Part shown: piece by piece, positions 1 through 7,048 of the stretch
How the letters are laid out: the number at the start of each line of letters is the position of its first letter
Position numbering within the stretch: the first letter of the stretch is position 1
Assembly (NCBI GenBank): GCA_037968855.1
Contig: JBBKWH010000009.1
Location: 1-18,462, forward strand
Length of the DNA stretch: 18,462 nucleotides
Origin: JBBKWH01 sp037968855
GTDB taxonomy: Bacteria > Pseudomonadota > Gammaproteobacteria > Pseudomonadales > Moraxellaceae
Reading direction: 5' to 3'
Made by a program: the position numbers and the translations under genes
Notes under the pieces: generated by a model
Database searches by the model: none
What the model saw: the letters and a program-made list of their open reading frames with translations, nothing else
Told to the model about the DNA's origin: nothing

Positions 1-639
1 GACACTGATCAGCCGGTTCGGGTGGTGGATTTTGGCTCAGGCAAAGGTTATTTGACGTTTGCGATTCGAGATTATATTGAGAAATCCTTAAACCTTAAAC
101 CACAGGTCACTGGGGTTGAATTGCGTGATGAGCTGGTGGGTTTGTGCAATCGCGTGGTGAATGATTTATCGCTGGATGGCTTAGATTTTTTTCAGGGTGA
201 TGTACGTAGTTTTTCACCTGACGCGGTTGATGTGATGATTGCGCTGCATGCCTGTGATATTGCCACTGATTATGCCTTGCATACGGGGATTCGTTTGGGT
301 GCGTCGATTATTATGTGTGCGCCGTGTTGCCATAAAGAGTTACGGCCACAATTGAAAGTGCCTACGTTGCTTAAGCCAATGCTAGGTTACGGGGTACATT
401 TGGGCCAACAGGCCGAGATGTTGACCGATAGCATGCGGGCGTTATTGCTGGAGGCGCATGGCTACGAGACTAAAGTGTTTGAGTTTGTGGCGCTTGAACA
501 TACCAGCAAAAATAAGATGATTTTGGCGGTTAAAAAATCCAACTCTGCACCAAAACAAGCCGAGGTGTTGGCACAGGTGGCGGCGCTTAAAGCGTTTTAT
601 GGGGTGGAGGAGCAGACGTTGGAGCGTCTGCTAAAATAA
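1..639 (+). CDS. SAM-dependent methyltransferase, 5'-truncated by window edge
   Basis: The reading frame is open from base 1 (codons for DTDQPVRVVDFGSGKGYLTF), so the start lies upstream and about 212 C-terminal residues are visible. VVDFGSGKGYLTF is a textbook motif I of class I SAM-binding Rossmann methyltransferases. GVELRDEL follows as the acidic motif II, then IALHACDIATD and a cysteine-rich CAPCCHKEL segment. That last combination is typical of the Methyltransf_32 (METTL25-like) group; this family assignment is from memory. The substrate is unknown; RNA or protein is plausible. The protein is probably cytosolic, with no signal or membrane segment. The last 22 coding bases form a perfect hairpin (611-632). 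Part of the 3' end (476-530) occurs again at 1714-1768. The GTG at 22 is inside the motif and is not the start. Confidence 0.85.
   Translation, partial: DTDQPVRVVDFGSGKGYLTFAIRDYIEKSLNLKPQVTGVELRDELVGLCNRVVNDLSLDGLDFFQGDVRSFSPDAVDVMIALHACDIATDYALHTGIRLGASIIMCAPCCHKELRPQLKVPTLLKPMLGYGVHLGQQAEMLTDSMRALLLEAHGYETKVFEFVALEHTSKNKMILAVKKSNSAPKQAEVLAQVAALKAFYGVEEQTLERLLK
476..530 (+). repeat. 55-bp direct repeat, copy 1 (inside methyltransferase gene)
   Basis: These 55 bases recur at 1714-1768 with one mismatch (g483 versus a1721). The copy lies in frame in the methyltransferase gene and encodes residues around FEFVALEHTSKNKMILAV. It is presumably the parental copy, because the reading frame is intact here. 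The spacing between copies is 1238 bp. Confidence 0.95.
611..632 (+). terminator. Hairpin in the 3' end of the methyltransferase gene
   Basis: AGCAGACG (611-618) and CGTCTGCT (625-632) form a perfect 8-bp GC-rich stem with a 6-nt loop, ending two codons before the stop (637-639). A T-rich stretch (TTTTGTT) follows only about 12 nt later, so this is not a canonical intrinsic terminator. It may instead stabilise the mRNA 3' end or terminate weakly. Confidence 0.4.
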
Positions 640-653
640 GAAATTTTGTTGGC

Positions 654-1631
654 TTAGTATAGCTGAATGGTACCACTCGCTGTAATTTCTGTATTGATAT
701 CCTCACGATAATTACTCTTCCAAAAGAGCGGTGTCTTATTGATTTGGATCATGTTTGTAGATGTGAGCGTCACATTTTTGCAAGTTTCAAAATTACAAGA
801 GTAATCTAATATTAATAATCGAGTGATGATCTCAGCATTTTTTGGGTCAATAACAAGTTTCTCAAAAGTTAAATTTCCAATCGTTTTTTCATTGACTATT
901 AATGCTGACCATGTGCCGAAATTATATAGTTTTTGATTGTTGTTAATGTATTCAATTGATGTAATTGGCGCATTAATATTCATACTGTAATCGTTGTTTA
1001 AGTACCATGATGATTGAGCGATGTTGGCTGCGGCATTTACGGGGATGGATTTTACAGTGTTAGGGGTGATTGAAAGCGTGCCTTTTAATGCGCCATTTAA
1101 AATAATGAAATCATCAGAACCGTTAGTAATTTTTGATGGATTAAATTTGATATTAGTCGTTCCTGTTTGATTGTCATAATTGACTGTGGCATGACATATG
1201 GGATATGAGTTAGTGTCTGATTTAATACGATTGCAATAAAAGTATTTTTTGGAAAATACATCGGTATTCTTGATGGGGTCGATTTGTATTGTCATTAAGT
1301 TGTATTGGTTAGTGACAGGATCAAGGTCGACCGTCAATGTCTGGTTGTATATATTGGTTGATAAGTCAAAAACCAGAGTTTTGTAATGATCTGTAGAGTC
1401 GCGGAAAATTTTGGAATGAACTGAATAGGCAAGTTGGGCATCCGTTCCGGTCTTGCTTGGAATATTGAATTCTGTCTGCGTGTCGAGTTTGGTGGTGAGC
1501 GCTGATTCAAATGCATTGACTGGACTGATGGTGGCGTTAGCAGTATTTGATGAGCCACTATCACTACCTTCACCGCAGGCCGTGAGCTGTAAGGATGCAG
1601 CGATTAATACTAATGGATAAGAGGCTTTCAT
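654..1631 (-). CDS. Putative lipoprotein of unknown function (325 aa)
   Basis: The N-terminus is a lipoprotein signal: a short basic start, a hydrophobic stretch and the lipobox LTAC with Cys19. It is followed by a low-complexity Gly/Ser/Asn/Thr linker (about residues 20-35) that would tether the mature domain to a membrane. The rest is polar, rich in Asn, Thr, Ile and Tyr, and looks beta-rich. It carries two cysteine pairs (YC..YPIC near 130-145 and YSCNFETC near 280-285) that could form disulfides. I recognise no domain. The gene is clearly AT-richer than its neighbours and is bracketed by the 55-bp direct repeat. It is convergent with the methyltransferase gene, with only 14 bp between the stops. 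The chosen ATG (1629-1631) gives a complete signal peptide. Confidence 0.8.
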   Translation of the reverse strand: MKASYPLVLIAASLQLTACGEGSDSGSSNTANATISPVNAFESALTTKLDTQTEFNIPSKTGTDAQLAYSVHSKIFRDSTDHYKTLVFDLSTNIYNQTLTVDLDPVTNQYNLMTIQIDPIKNTDVFSKKYFYCNRIKSDTNSYPICHATVNYDNQTGTTNIKFNPSKITNGSDDFIILNGALKGTLSITPNTVKSIPVNAAANIAQSSWYLNNDYSMNINAPITSIEYINNNQKLYNFGTWSALIVNEKTIGNLTFEKLVIDPKNAEIITRLLILDYSCNFETCKNVTLTSTNMIQINKTPLFWKSNYREDINTEITASGTIQLY

Positions 1632-1713
1632 CTGGATGTTCCAAATTTTTTGTTGGTGTGGCGATTGTATAGAGGGTAGGACGCTTTGGGTAGAGAATGC
1701 TTAGAGCTCACCT

Positions 1714-1768
1714 TGTTTGAATTTGTGGCGCTTGAACATACCAGCAAAAATAAGATGATTTTGGCGGT
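1714..1768 (+). repeat. 55-bp direct repeat, copy 2 (gene remnant)
   Basis: This matches 476-530 at 54 of 55 positions. It has no start codon or surrounding coding context, so it is a remnant of a duplicated or recombined methyltransferase 3' end. Its last bases (TTGGCG, 1761-1766) could serve as a -35 element for the gene at 1818. Confidence 0.9.
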
Positions 1769-1788
1769 GGTTCTAGAAATGCTAGTAT
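1761..1788 (+). promoter_or_regulatory. Candidate promoter of the 1818 lipoprotein gene
   Basis: TTGGCG (1761-1766) and TAGTAT (1783-1788) are separated by 16 bp and lie 30 bp before the ATG at 1818. The -35 lies inside the duplicated fragment and the -10 just outside it. The spacer and -10 overlap a small palindrome, TTCTAGAA (1771-1778). This is a visual match only. Confidence 0.35.
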
Positions 1789-1817
1789 ATTGGCTCTTTA
1801 CTTAGAGTTGATTTGAC

Positions 1818-2399
1818 ATGATTCAGCAAAAATTTCTGATTCCTGTATTTGCTTTACTGTTAGCCACCGGATGTGCGACTACCTTGGCGCCACTTCAGAT
1901 CGCCAACCCTGAGTTATTGAGTGCATTTGAGCAAAAAAATGCTATTCCTGCAAACATGGCCCGTCTGTATTTTTTACATGGTGGTGCTTGGAAAAAGAAA
2001 GGATCTAGTGCTCATACCGTCTATCAAGATATTCAGTTAGATGAGCAACAGAAGTATCGTTTTAAAGAGGGTGATTATGTTGTTTATGATGTTTCTGCTG
2101 GTCAACATCATGTGAAAACATGGGCAGCCTGTGGCATGGAAAATGGCGTTATTTTAAAAGAGGGTGATGATATTCATCCTAATAAAGACGGTTTTTATAC
2201 GAAGTTGTTTGATAAGAAGCTGTCTGGATTACAAGCAGGCAAGGTTTATGTCTATAATTTTTACCCAGATTGTTGGTTGAATCAGTACTCTCCTTCAACT
2301 AAAGGCTTGGACTATTATGGGTTTATTAAGCCAGTCGTAGATGCTCGACCACTTGCAGCGGTATACAACAAGCAGCTTGTGACAATTGAAGTTAAATAA
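1818..2399 (+). CDS. Putative lipoprotein, DUF2846-like (193 aa)
   Basis: The sequence starts with a signal peptide ending in ATGC (Cys19), so the mature protein is probably lipid-anchored in the cell envelope. The mature part contains MARLYFLHGG (about 47-56), an extended region with QDIQLDE, then FKEGDYVVYDVSAGQHHVKTW (about 83-103). The pattern of an ARLY(F) strand followed by a GxYxxxxxxxGxH(x)(V/I) strand recalls the DUF2846 lipoprotein family. I judge this by eye and it is uncertain. The C-terminal half has YVYNFYPDCW and a terminal LVTIEVK strand. It is AT-richer than the downstream operon and ends just before a bidirectional terminator. Function is unknown. Confidence 0.8.
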   Translation: MIQQKFLIPVFALLLATGCATTLAPLQIANPELLSAFEQKNAIPANMARLYFLHGGAWKKKGSSAHTVYQDIQLDEQQKYRFKEGDYVVYDVSAGQHHVKTWAACGMENGVILKEGDDIHPNKDGFYTKLFDKKLSGLQAGKVYVYNFYPDCWLNQYSPSTKGLDYYGFIKPVVDARPLAAVYNKQLVTIEVK

Positions 2400-2420
2400 T
2401 TTTGATTGTGTGAGTAAGGC

Positions 2421-2450
2421 AAAAAACCGCGCCAAATGACGCGGTTTTTT
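2421..2450. terminator. Bidirectional intrinsic terminator
   Basis: CCGCG (2427-2431) pairs with CGCGG (2440-2444) around an 8-nt loop. It is flanked by six A (2421-2426) and six T (2445-2450), so the stem can extend to 11 bp and both strands end in a U-tract. It lies between the convergent genes ending at 2399 (plus) and 2462 (minus) and fits termination of both. Confidence 0.9.
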
Positions 2451-2461
2451 AATGCGGTTAC

Positions 2462-4603
2462 TTAAACAAAAAACCTGCCTTGAGAGGCTTTATCTTTCAA
2501 CAACTGTGGCACAGCAAAACGCTCGCCATATTTCGCTTCAAGTTCACCAGCACGCGCCACAGCCTTATCCAAACCGTATTGATTCAGGTATTGAATCGCA
2601 CCACCAGTCCACGGGGCAAAGCCAATGCCAAAGATCGAGCCGATGTTGGCGTCTTGCACCGATTCCAGCACGCCTTCTTGCATACAGCGTACGGTGTCGA
2701 GGGCTTGCACAAACAAGATGCGTTCAATTAATTCTTGCTCATCAACCGCCAGTTCTGGCTTGTGCCATGCTTTAAGACCCGACCACAAATGTTTTTTGCT
2801 GCCATCGGTGGGGTATTCATAAAAGCCCGCGCCAGCCGCTTTGCCTTTGCGATTATGATCATGAATCATGGCTTTGATCAATGCATCGACGGGAGAGTCG
2901 GGCAAGGTTTTGCCTTCAGCGGCCAAGTCTTTGCGGGTTTGTTCGGTGATGTGTTCGGTTAGCGTGAGGCTGACTTCATCTTGAATCGCCAGTGGGCCAA
3001 CCGGCATACCGGCTTTGAGCGCGGCCATTTCGACTTTGGCTGGATGCACGCCTTCTGCCAACATGCGCATGCCTTCTTGAATAAATGTACCAAACACACG
3101 GCTGGTAAAGAAGCCACGGCTGTCGTTGACCACAATTGGGGTTTTGCCAATTTGCAGCACATAGTCAAATGCGCGGGCGAGGGTGTCGGCGCTGGTGTGT
3201 TTGCCTTTGATGATTTCGACCAGTTGCATTTTATCAACCGGACTAAAGAAGTGCAGGCCGATGTAGTTGGCGGCGTTTTTGCTGGCTTCAGACAGTCCGG
3301 TGATCGGCAGTGTTGAAGTGTTAGACGCCATGATACCGCCATCGACCAATTGTGCTTCGGCGGCTTGGGTGACTTGAGCTTTGAGTTCGCGGTTTTCAAA
3401 TACGGCTTCAATGATCAGATCGCAACCCGAAAGGTCACTATAGTCAGCGGTTGCGGTGATGCTGTTTAAAATAGCATCGCGTTTTTCGGTGGTCATTTGA
3501 CCGCGTGACACACGCTTGTCGAGCAGTTTTTGGCTGTAGGCTTTGCCTTTTTCGGCGGCTTCAGTCGAGACGTCTTTGAGCACGACTTGCACACCTTTGA
3601 TGGCGGTGGCGTAGGCAATACCGCTACCCATCATGCCTGCGCCCAATACGCCAACTTTTGTCGCTTGCCATGCAGGAATACCGTCTGGACGGCTATGGCC
3701 TGCTTTGATGGCATTGAGTTGAAACCAGAACGTGCCAATCATGTTTTTGGCAATTTGGCTGGTGGCGATTTCGGTAAAGTAACGCGATTCGATGCGTAGG
3801 GCGGTATCGACATCGACTTGAGCGCCTTCGGCTGCGGCCGCCATGATCGCTTCAGGCGCAGGGTAGCAGCCTTTGGTTTTGTCACGCAGCATGGCGGGGG
3901 CAATCGCCAGCATTTGCGCCACGGCTGGGGTGCGTGGGTCGCCATTGGGGATTTTATAGCCTTTGACATCAAACGGCTGTGCCGATTTTGGATTAGCTTT
4001 GATCCACTCGCGGGCTTTGTTGATCACCTCATCCATGCTGTCGGCGGTGTCGTGTACTAGACCCAAGCTAACGGCTTTTTTGACATCAAATTGCTTACCT
4101 TCCATCAAAAATGGAAAGGCGTTTTGTAGGCCAAGCAAGCGCACCATACGCACAATGCCGCCACCACCCGGTAGTAGGCCGAGGGTGACTTCGGGGAGGC
4201 CAAATTTGGTTTTGGGGTCGTTGAGGGCGATACGGCGATGGGTGGCGAGTGCCAGTTCCCAGCCGCCACCAAGGGCTGTCCCGTTTAAGGCCGCAACCAC
4301 GGGTTTGCCCAAAGTTTCGATGCTGCGCATGTTGGCTTTTAAGCCTTCGATCATGGCAAAAAAGGCTGGCGCTTCGCTGCGTGGGGCTTGAATCAGTTCG
4401 TCTAGATCACCGCCAGCAAAAAAGGTTTTTTTGGCTGAAGTAATGATCACGCCTGCGAGGTCAGTCTCAGCTTTGAGCTGTGCAGTAACATCCGCAAGGC
4501 TTTGGCGAAACTCGGCGTTCATGGTGTTGGCTGATTGGCCGCTGGAGTCCAGCGTGAGGGTGACGATGTTATCTTGGTCTTTTTGATAGCGAATGGCGCT
4601 CAT
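2462..4603 (-). CDS. FadB/FadJ-like enoyl-CoA hydratase / 3-hydroxyacyl-CoA dehydrogenase (713 aa)
   Basis: This multifunctional beta-oxidation alpha subunit hydrates 2-enoyl-CoA and oxidises the L-3-hydroxyacyl-CoA product with NAD+. The N-terminal crotonase domain (about 1-190) has the oxyanion-hole segment FFAGGDLDEL (61-70). Its catalytic glutamates appear as E116 (GGGWELA) and E138 (FGLPEVTLG). The 3HCDH Rossmann domain starts at about 315 with KVGVLGAGMMGSG. SNTS (428-431) and H451/E463 (GLHFFSPVDKMQLVE) match the dehydrogenase dyad. The C-terminal helical 3HCDH domain covers about 495-713 with SRGFFTSR and the repeat-like GIGFAPWTGG. The length is normal for the family. The gene is second in an operon, 11 bp after the thiolase gene. 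E. coli fadBA has the opposite order, so I give no symbol. Confidence 0.94.
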   Translation of the reverse strand: MSAIRYQKDQDNIVTLTLDSSGQSANTMNAEFRQSLADVTAQLKAETDLAGVIITSAKKTFFAGGDLDELIQAPRSEAPAFFAMIEGLKANMRSIETLGKPVVAALNGTALGGGWELALATHRRIALNDPKTKFGLPEVTLGLLPGGGGIVRMVRLLGLQNAFPFLMEGKQFDVKKAVSLGLVHDTADSMDEVINKAREWIKANPKSAQPFDVKGYKIPNGDPRTPAVAQMLAIAPAMLRDKTKGCYPAPEAIMAAAAEGAQVDVDTALRIESRYFTEIATSQIAKNMIGTFWFQLNAIKAGHSRPDGIPAWQATKVGVLGAGMMGSGIAYATAIKGVQVVLKDVSTEAAEKGKAYSQKLLDKRVSRGQMTTEKRDAILNSITATADYSDLSGCDLIIEAVFENRELKAQVTQAAEAQLVDGGIMASNTSTLPITGLSEASKNAANYIGLHFFSPVDKMQLVEIIKGKHTSADTLARAFDYVLQIGKTPIVVNDSRGFFTSRVFGTFIQEGMRMLAEGVHPAKVEMAALKAGMPVGPLAIQDEVSLTLTEHITEQTRKDLAAEGKTLPDSPVDALIKAMIHDHNRKGKAAGAGFYEYPTDGSKKHLWSGLKAWHKPELAVDEQELIERILFVQALDTVRCMQEGVLESVQDANIGSIFGIGFAPWTGGAIQYLNQYGLDKAVARAGELEAKYGERFAVPQLLKDKASQGRFFV

Positions 4604-4614
4604 CGGGATGCTCT

Positions 4615-5844
4615 CTATTTAGGTCTGTAGTCAGGTGCATAAACGCGTTCAATGATGGTGGCAATGCCCATACCACCACCGACACATAAGGTGGCAAGGC
4701 CGCGTTTTTTGCCAGTGCGTTCGAGTTCATCCAGCAAGGTGCCAAGGATCATCGCGCCGGTTGCGCCCAGTGGATGGCCCATCGCAATCGCGCCGCCATT
4801 GACGTTGACTTTTTCGCTCGGTACGCCAAGTTCATTGATAAAGCGCATCACCACGGCGGCAAAGGCTTCGTTGACTTCAAACAGGTCGATGTCGTCAATG
4901 GTCAGACCGGCTTTTTCGAGCGCTTTACGTGCAGCAGGGGCAGGGCCGGTCAGCATGATGGTGGGGTCTGTGCCAACCAATGCGGTGGCGATAATTTTGG
5001 CGCGTGGGGTTAAGCCCAATTCTTTGCCGATTTTTTCCGAACCAATCAACACCAAGGCTGCACCATCGACGATGCCAGACGAATTGCCTGCATGGTGCAC
5101 GTGGTTGATTTTTTCGGCTTCGGGGTATTTTTGCAGGGCGATGGCGTCAAAGCCCATGTTGCCCATCATCTCAAAACTTGGCGCAAGGTTGCCGAGTTTT
5201 TCAGCGGTAGTGCCTGCGCGAATAAATTCGTCTTTGTCCAAAATGGTCACGCCTGCACCATCTTTGACAGGAATAATCGACTGATCAAAACGGCCTTCGG
5301 CTTGGGCGGTGGCGGCTTTGGCTTGTGAATGAGCGGCAAATTGATCGACATCGTGACGGCTGTAGCCATCAAGCGTGGCGATCAGGTCAGCACCGACGCC
5401 TTGTGGCACAAAGCCTGCTTTCATGTTTGTCTGTGGATCAAGCGCCCATGGGCCGCCGTCTGAACCCATGGCAATGCGTGACATGGATTCGACGCCACCG
5501 GCCACTACCAAATCTTCCCAGCCGGAGCGGATTTTCATGGCGGCAAGATTGACGGCTTCTAGACCAGAGGCGCAAAAGCGGTTGATTTGCACGCCCGATA
5601 CGTTGTCGCTCCAACCGGCGGCAATCGCGGCGGTTTTGGCAATGTCGCCGCCTTGGTCGGCAATTGGGGTGACGCAGCCGAGCACCAAGTCTTCAACTTT
5701 GCTGGTGTCTAGATTGTTGCGTTCGGCCAAGGCATGCAGCAAGGTGGTGAGCAGGGTAATCGGCTTGACTTCGTGCAGGCTGCCGTCTTTTTTGCCTTTG
5801 CCGCGCGGGGTGCGAACGGCGTCAAAGATATAGGCTTCGGTCAT
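4615..5844 (-). CDS. Acetyl-CoA C-acyltransferase (thiolase, 409 aa)
   Basis: This is a degradative thiolase that cleaves 3-ketoacyl-CoA with CoA to acetyl-CoA and a shortened acyl-CoA. The nucleophile is C91 in NRFCASGLEAVN. The catalytic GHPLG motif (H357) and the second cysteine C387 in LCVGGGMG are present, as is the NEAF motif (about 325-328). The length is normal for the family, with no signal peptide. The start is an ATG with an AAGGA Shine-Dalgarno (5854-5858) 9 bp upstream. It is the first gene of an operon with the FadB/FadJ-like gene 11 bp downstream, so the two probably form the trifunctional beta-oxidation complex. Chain-length preference cannot be read from the sequence. Confidence 0.94.
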   Translation of the reverse strand: MTEAYIFDAVRTPRGKGKKDGSLHEVKPITLLTTLLHALAERNNLDTSKVEDLVLGCVTPIADQGGDIAKTAAIAAGWSDNVSGVQINRFCASGLEAVNLAAMKIRSGWEDLVVAGGVESMSRIAMGSDGGPWALDPQTNMKAGFVPQGVGADLIATLDGYSRHDVDQFAAHSQAKAATAQAEGRFDQSIIPVKDGAGVTILDKDEFIRAGTTAEKLGNLAPSFEMMGNMGFDAIALQKYPEAEKINHVHHAGNSSGIVDGAALVLIGSEKIGKELGLTPRAKIIATALVGTDPTIMLTGPAPAARKALEKAGLTIDDIDLFEVNEAFAAVVMRFINELGVPSEKVNVNGGAIAMGHPLGATGAMILGTLLDELERTGKKRGLATLCVGGGMGIATIIERVYAPDYRPK

Positions 5845-5919
5845 GGCTGGGTGTCCTTGTCAGTGTGTTGGATGCGTGTCTAGGGTCAGTGCCCAAGCAA
5901 GCATTTCAGAATGCCATTG

Positions 5920-5947
5920 AGTGTAACGGCTTGACGGCTTACGGCAA
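5920..5947 (-). promoter_or_regulatory. Candidate promoter of the thiolase operon
   Basis: On the minus strand TTGCCG (5942-5947) and TACACT (5920-5925) are 16 bp apart. This would leave a 5' leader of about 70 nt before the ATG at 5844. Each box matches the sigma-70 consensus at about four of six bases, so this is tentative. Confidence 0.3.
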
Positions 5948-6039
5948 TGACGGGAACGTTCAAGTCAGGTGGCGTGATATGACATGTAGGGTGATGCGCT
6001 GCCTTGAGGGGTATTTGCTCTGTTGCTATGCTTGGGTGC

Positions 6040-6067
6040 TTGGTCTTGTATGATCAAGCGTTATCAT
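6040..6067 (+). promoter_or_regulatory. Candidate promoter with palindrome, upstream of 6092 gene
   Basis: TTGGTC (6040-6045) and TATCAT (6062-6067) are 16 bp apart and 24 bp before the ATG at 6092. The spacer is occupied by the near-palindrome CTTGTATGATCAAG (6045-6058). A bound protein there would block the promoter. The -35 match is weak, so this is a visual candidate only. Confidence 0.3.
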
Positions 6068-6091
6068 CATGGATAAAAAAAGAGATAGATC

Positions 6092-6559
6092 ATGCAATGT
6101 ATTGTGAATAAAGAATTGTTAAGCGTGTGGTTTGTGCCGTTGGATCTGTCTGATGATTTTTATTCGCCGTTTGATGATCAACCGTTTGTCTGCGTGTTGC
6201 TTTGTCATGTTGCCGAAGTCAGTGATGTGGATCGTGCGCGGCTTTGCCAGCAGATTGTGAGCAGTAGCTGTCAGTATGTCATCTGTGCAGGTGTGGATTG
6301 TTCGATCTGGGATGAGACCTTGGATTTGGCGTTTACTGATATGCAGACTGAGGATGGCGACAATCAAGATCAAACCTTGCTGACCACTTGGCATGAAGAT
6401 GAGCCATTGCTCGATGTGTTTCGCTTTGCCTTTGAGAGTGATGCGGTTGTGCCTGTGGCGAGTGCGCGATATGTAGTGCTGAGTCTGGCGGAGCAAGATA
6501 ACGCAATGATTGTAAATAGTTTAATAGCATTTTTGCGTGGGCATGGTGTGGCGGTATAG
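6092..6559 (+). CDS. Small acidic hypothetical protein, DUF7684-like (155 aa)
   Basis: This is a 155-residue soluble, acidic protein with no signal peptide or membrane segment. Visible marks are a hydrophobic strand PFVCVLLCHV (31-40), YVICAGVDCSIWDE (62-75, a C-x4-C pair) and TTWHEDEPLLDVFRFAF (98-114). The combination of a CAGxDC-like segment followed by TTWH(E/D)DEP and an aromatic helix resembles, from memory, the DUF7684 family. That link is unverified and the biochemical role is unknown. An AGAGA Shine-Dalgarno-like stretch (6081-6085) precedes the ATG. It stands alone between the beta-oxidation operon (divergent) and a small lipoprotein gene (convergent), which gives no functional hint. 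Coding is supported by an uninterrupted frame with sensible composition. Confidence 0.7.
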   Translation: MQCIVNKELLSVWFVPLDLSDDFYSPFDDQPFVCVLLCHVAEVSDVDRARLCQQIVSSSCQYVICAGVDCSIWDETLDLAFTDMQTEDGDNQDQTLLTTWHEDEPLLDVFRFAFESDAVVPVASARYVVLSLAEQDNAMIVNSLIAFLRGHGVAV

Positions 6560-6596
6560 CGTGTTGTTATTGTTGTCGGGATGGCAATATGAGATA

Positions 6597-6621
6597 GCGT
6601 GGGGCCGCTGTGACCCCATGC
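6597..6621. terminator. Stem-loop between convergent genes
   Basis: GCGTGGGG (6597-6604) pairs with CCCCATGC (6614-6621), with one G-T wobble and a 9-nt loop. It sits between the convergent genes ending at 6559 and 6637. There is no U-tract on either side, so intrinsic termination is likely but weak. Confidence 0.45.
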
Positions 6622-6636
6622 GATATGACGGTAAGA

Positions 6637-6930
6637 TTATGACTTTGGAAAGGTCGTGTTTGGAAAGCGCTCGTGAAAAGTTTTTTCGCTATCTTCCATC
6701 ATGCGTTGACCTTGTTTGATGTTGTCATTGCCTTCATCAACGAGGTTTTTACCTTTTTTAAGCTGTTTTTGGCCTTTGTTGACCAGTGTTTGGCCGTCTT
6801 GCCATTGCTTGCCAAGTTCTTGGCTACCAGCGCTTTGCGCCAAAATGCGCTCGCCCATAGTCGGTGTGCTGGTGCAGCCAGTCAGTGCCGTGAAGGTCAG
6901 TGCGGTGGCGAGAATCAGTGTTTTTTGCAT
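6637..6930 (-). CDS. Small lipoprotein with heptad-spaced glycines (97 aa)
   Basis: The start at 6930 is chosen because GGAG (6937-6940) lies 6 bp upstream and the protein then opens with a clean lipoprotein signal. MQKTLILATALTFTALTGC ends in the lipobox LTGC at Cys19. An in-frame upstream start at 6948 would spoil the signal. The mature part is a single charged helix-like segment with glycines at 46, 53, 60, 67 and 74, exactly seven residues apart. Gln, Lys or Asn follow the glycines and hydrophobic residues lie between them. This suggests a small periplasmic coiled-coil or glycine-heptad helix. No family is recognised. It is downstream of the SGNH hydrolase on the same strand (118 bp gap), probably with its own promoter. 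Confidence 0.75.
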   Translation of the reverse strand: MQKTLILATALTFTALTGCTSTPTMGERILAQSAGSQELGKQWQDGQTLVNKGQKQLKKGKNLVDEGNDNIKQGQRMMEDSEKTFHERFPNTTFPKS

Positions 6931-6936
6931 GAAGGA

Positions 6937-6940
6937 CTCC
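6937..6940 (-). promoter_or_regulatory. Ribosome binding site deciding the start at 6930
   Basis: GGAG on the minus strand lies 6 bp before the ATG at 6928-6930. It favours this start over the in-frame codon at 6946-6948. Confidence 0.7.
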
Positions 6941-6955
6941 AATTCCAAAATGAGT

Positions 6956-6974
6956 GCTAAACAACAGATTTAGC
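6956..6974. promoter_or_regulatory. Inverted repeat upstream of small lipoprotein gene
   Basis: GCTAAA (6956-6961) and TTTAGC (6969-6974) are perfect inverted repeats around a 7-bp spacer, 25 bp before the start at 6930. It may be an operator for the lipoprotein gene or a weak terminator for the hydrolase gene ending at 7049. Confidence 0.35.
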
Positions 6975-7048
6975 ATGCGAGAATCATATTGAGATTGTCG
7001 ATAAATGACAGCAAAAATGACTGATTTAAAGGTGGTTTTTTGGTGAAT

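Larger units (their letters stand above)
1632..1817. other. Divergent intergenic region with duplicated gene fragment
   Basis: This 186-bp spacer separates two divergent lipoprotein genes. It holds the second copy of the 55-bp methyltransferase fragment (1714-1768). Reading on in the methyltransferase frame gives an open tail of about a dozen more codons to a TAG at 1803-1805. Just before the exact repeat the frame reads LELTLFEF where the real gene reads YETKVFEF. The homology may therefore extend upstream in a decayed form. The promoters of both lipoprotein genes should lie in this spacer. Confidence 0.7.
5845..6091. other. Divergent intergenic region, thiolase operon / 6092 gene
   Basis: These 247 bp separate two divergent genes. 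No convincing gene is seen; a short plus-strand open frame at 5865-6053 has no family features. The region should carry both promoters and any fatty-acid-responsive operator. I cannot identify a FadR or PsrA site with confidence. Confidence 0.6.

Noticed and set aside
654..2399. The AT-rich lipoprotein islet as an insertion sequence or integron cassette.
   Set aside because: No transposase, integrase, terminal inverted repeat or attC-like site is visible. The flanking repeat is a piece of the methyltransferase gene rather than a target-site duplication.
5865..6053. A 62-residue plus-strand open frame in the gap upstream of the thiolase operon.
   Set aside because: It has no recognisable domain, no clear ribosome binding site and overlaps the probable promoters.
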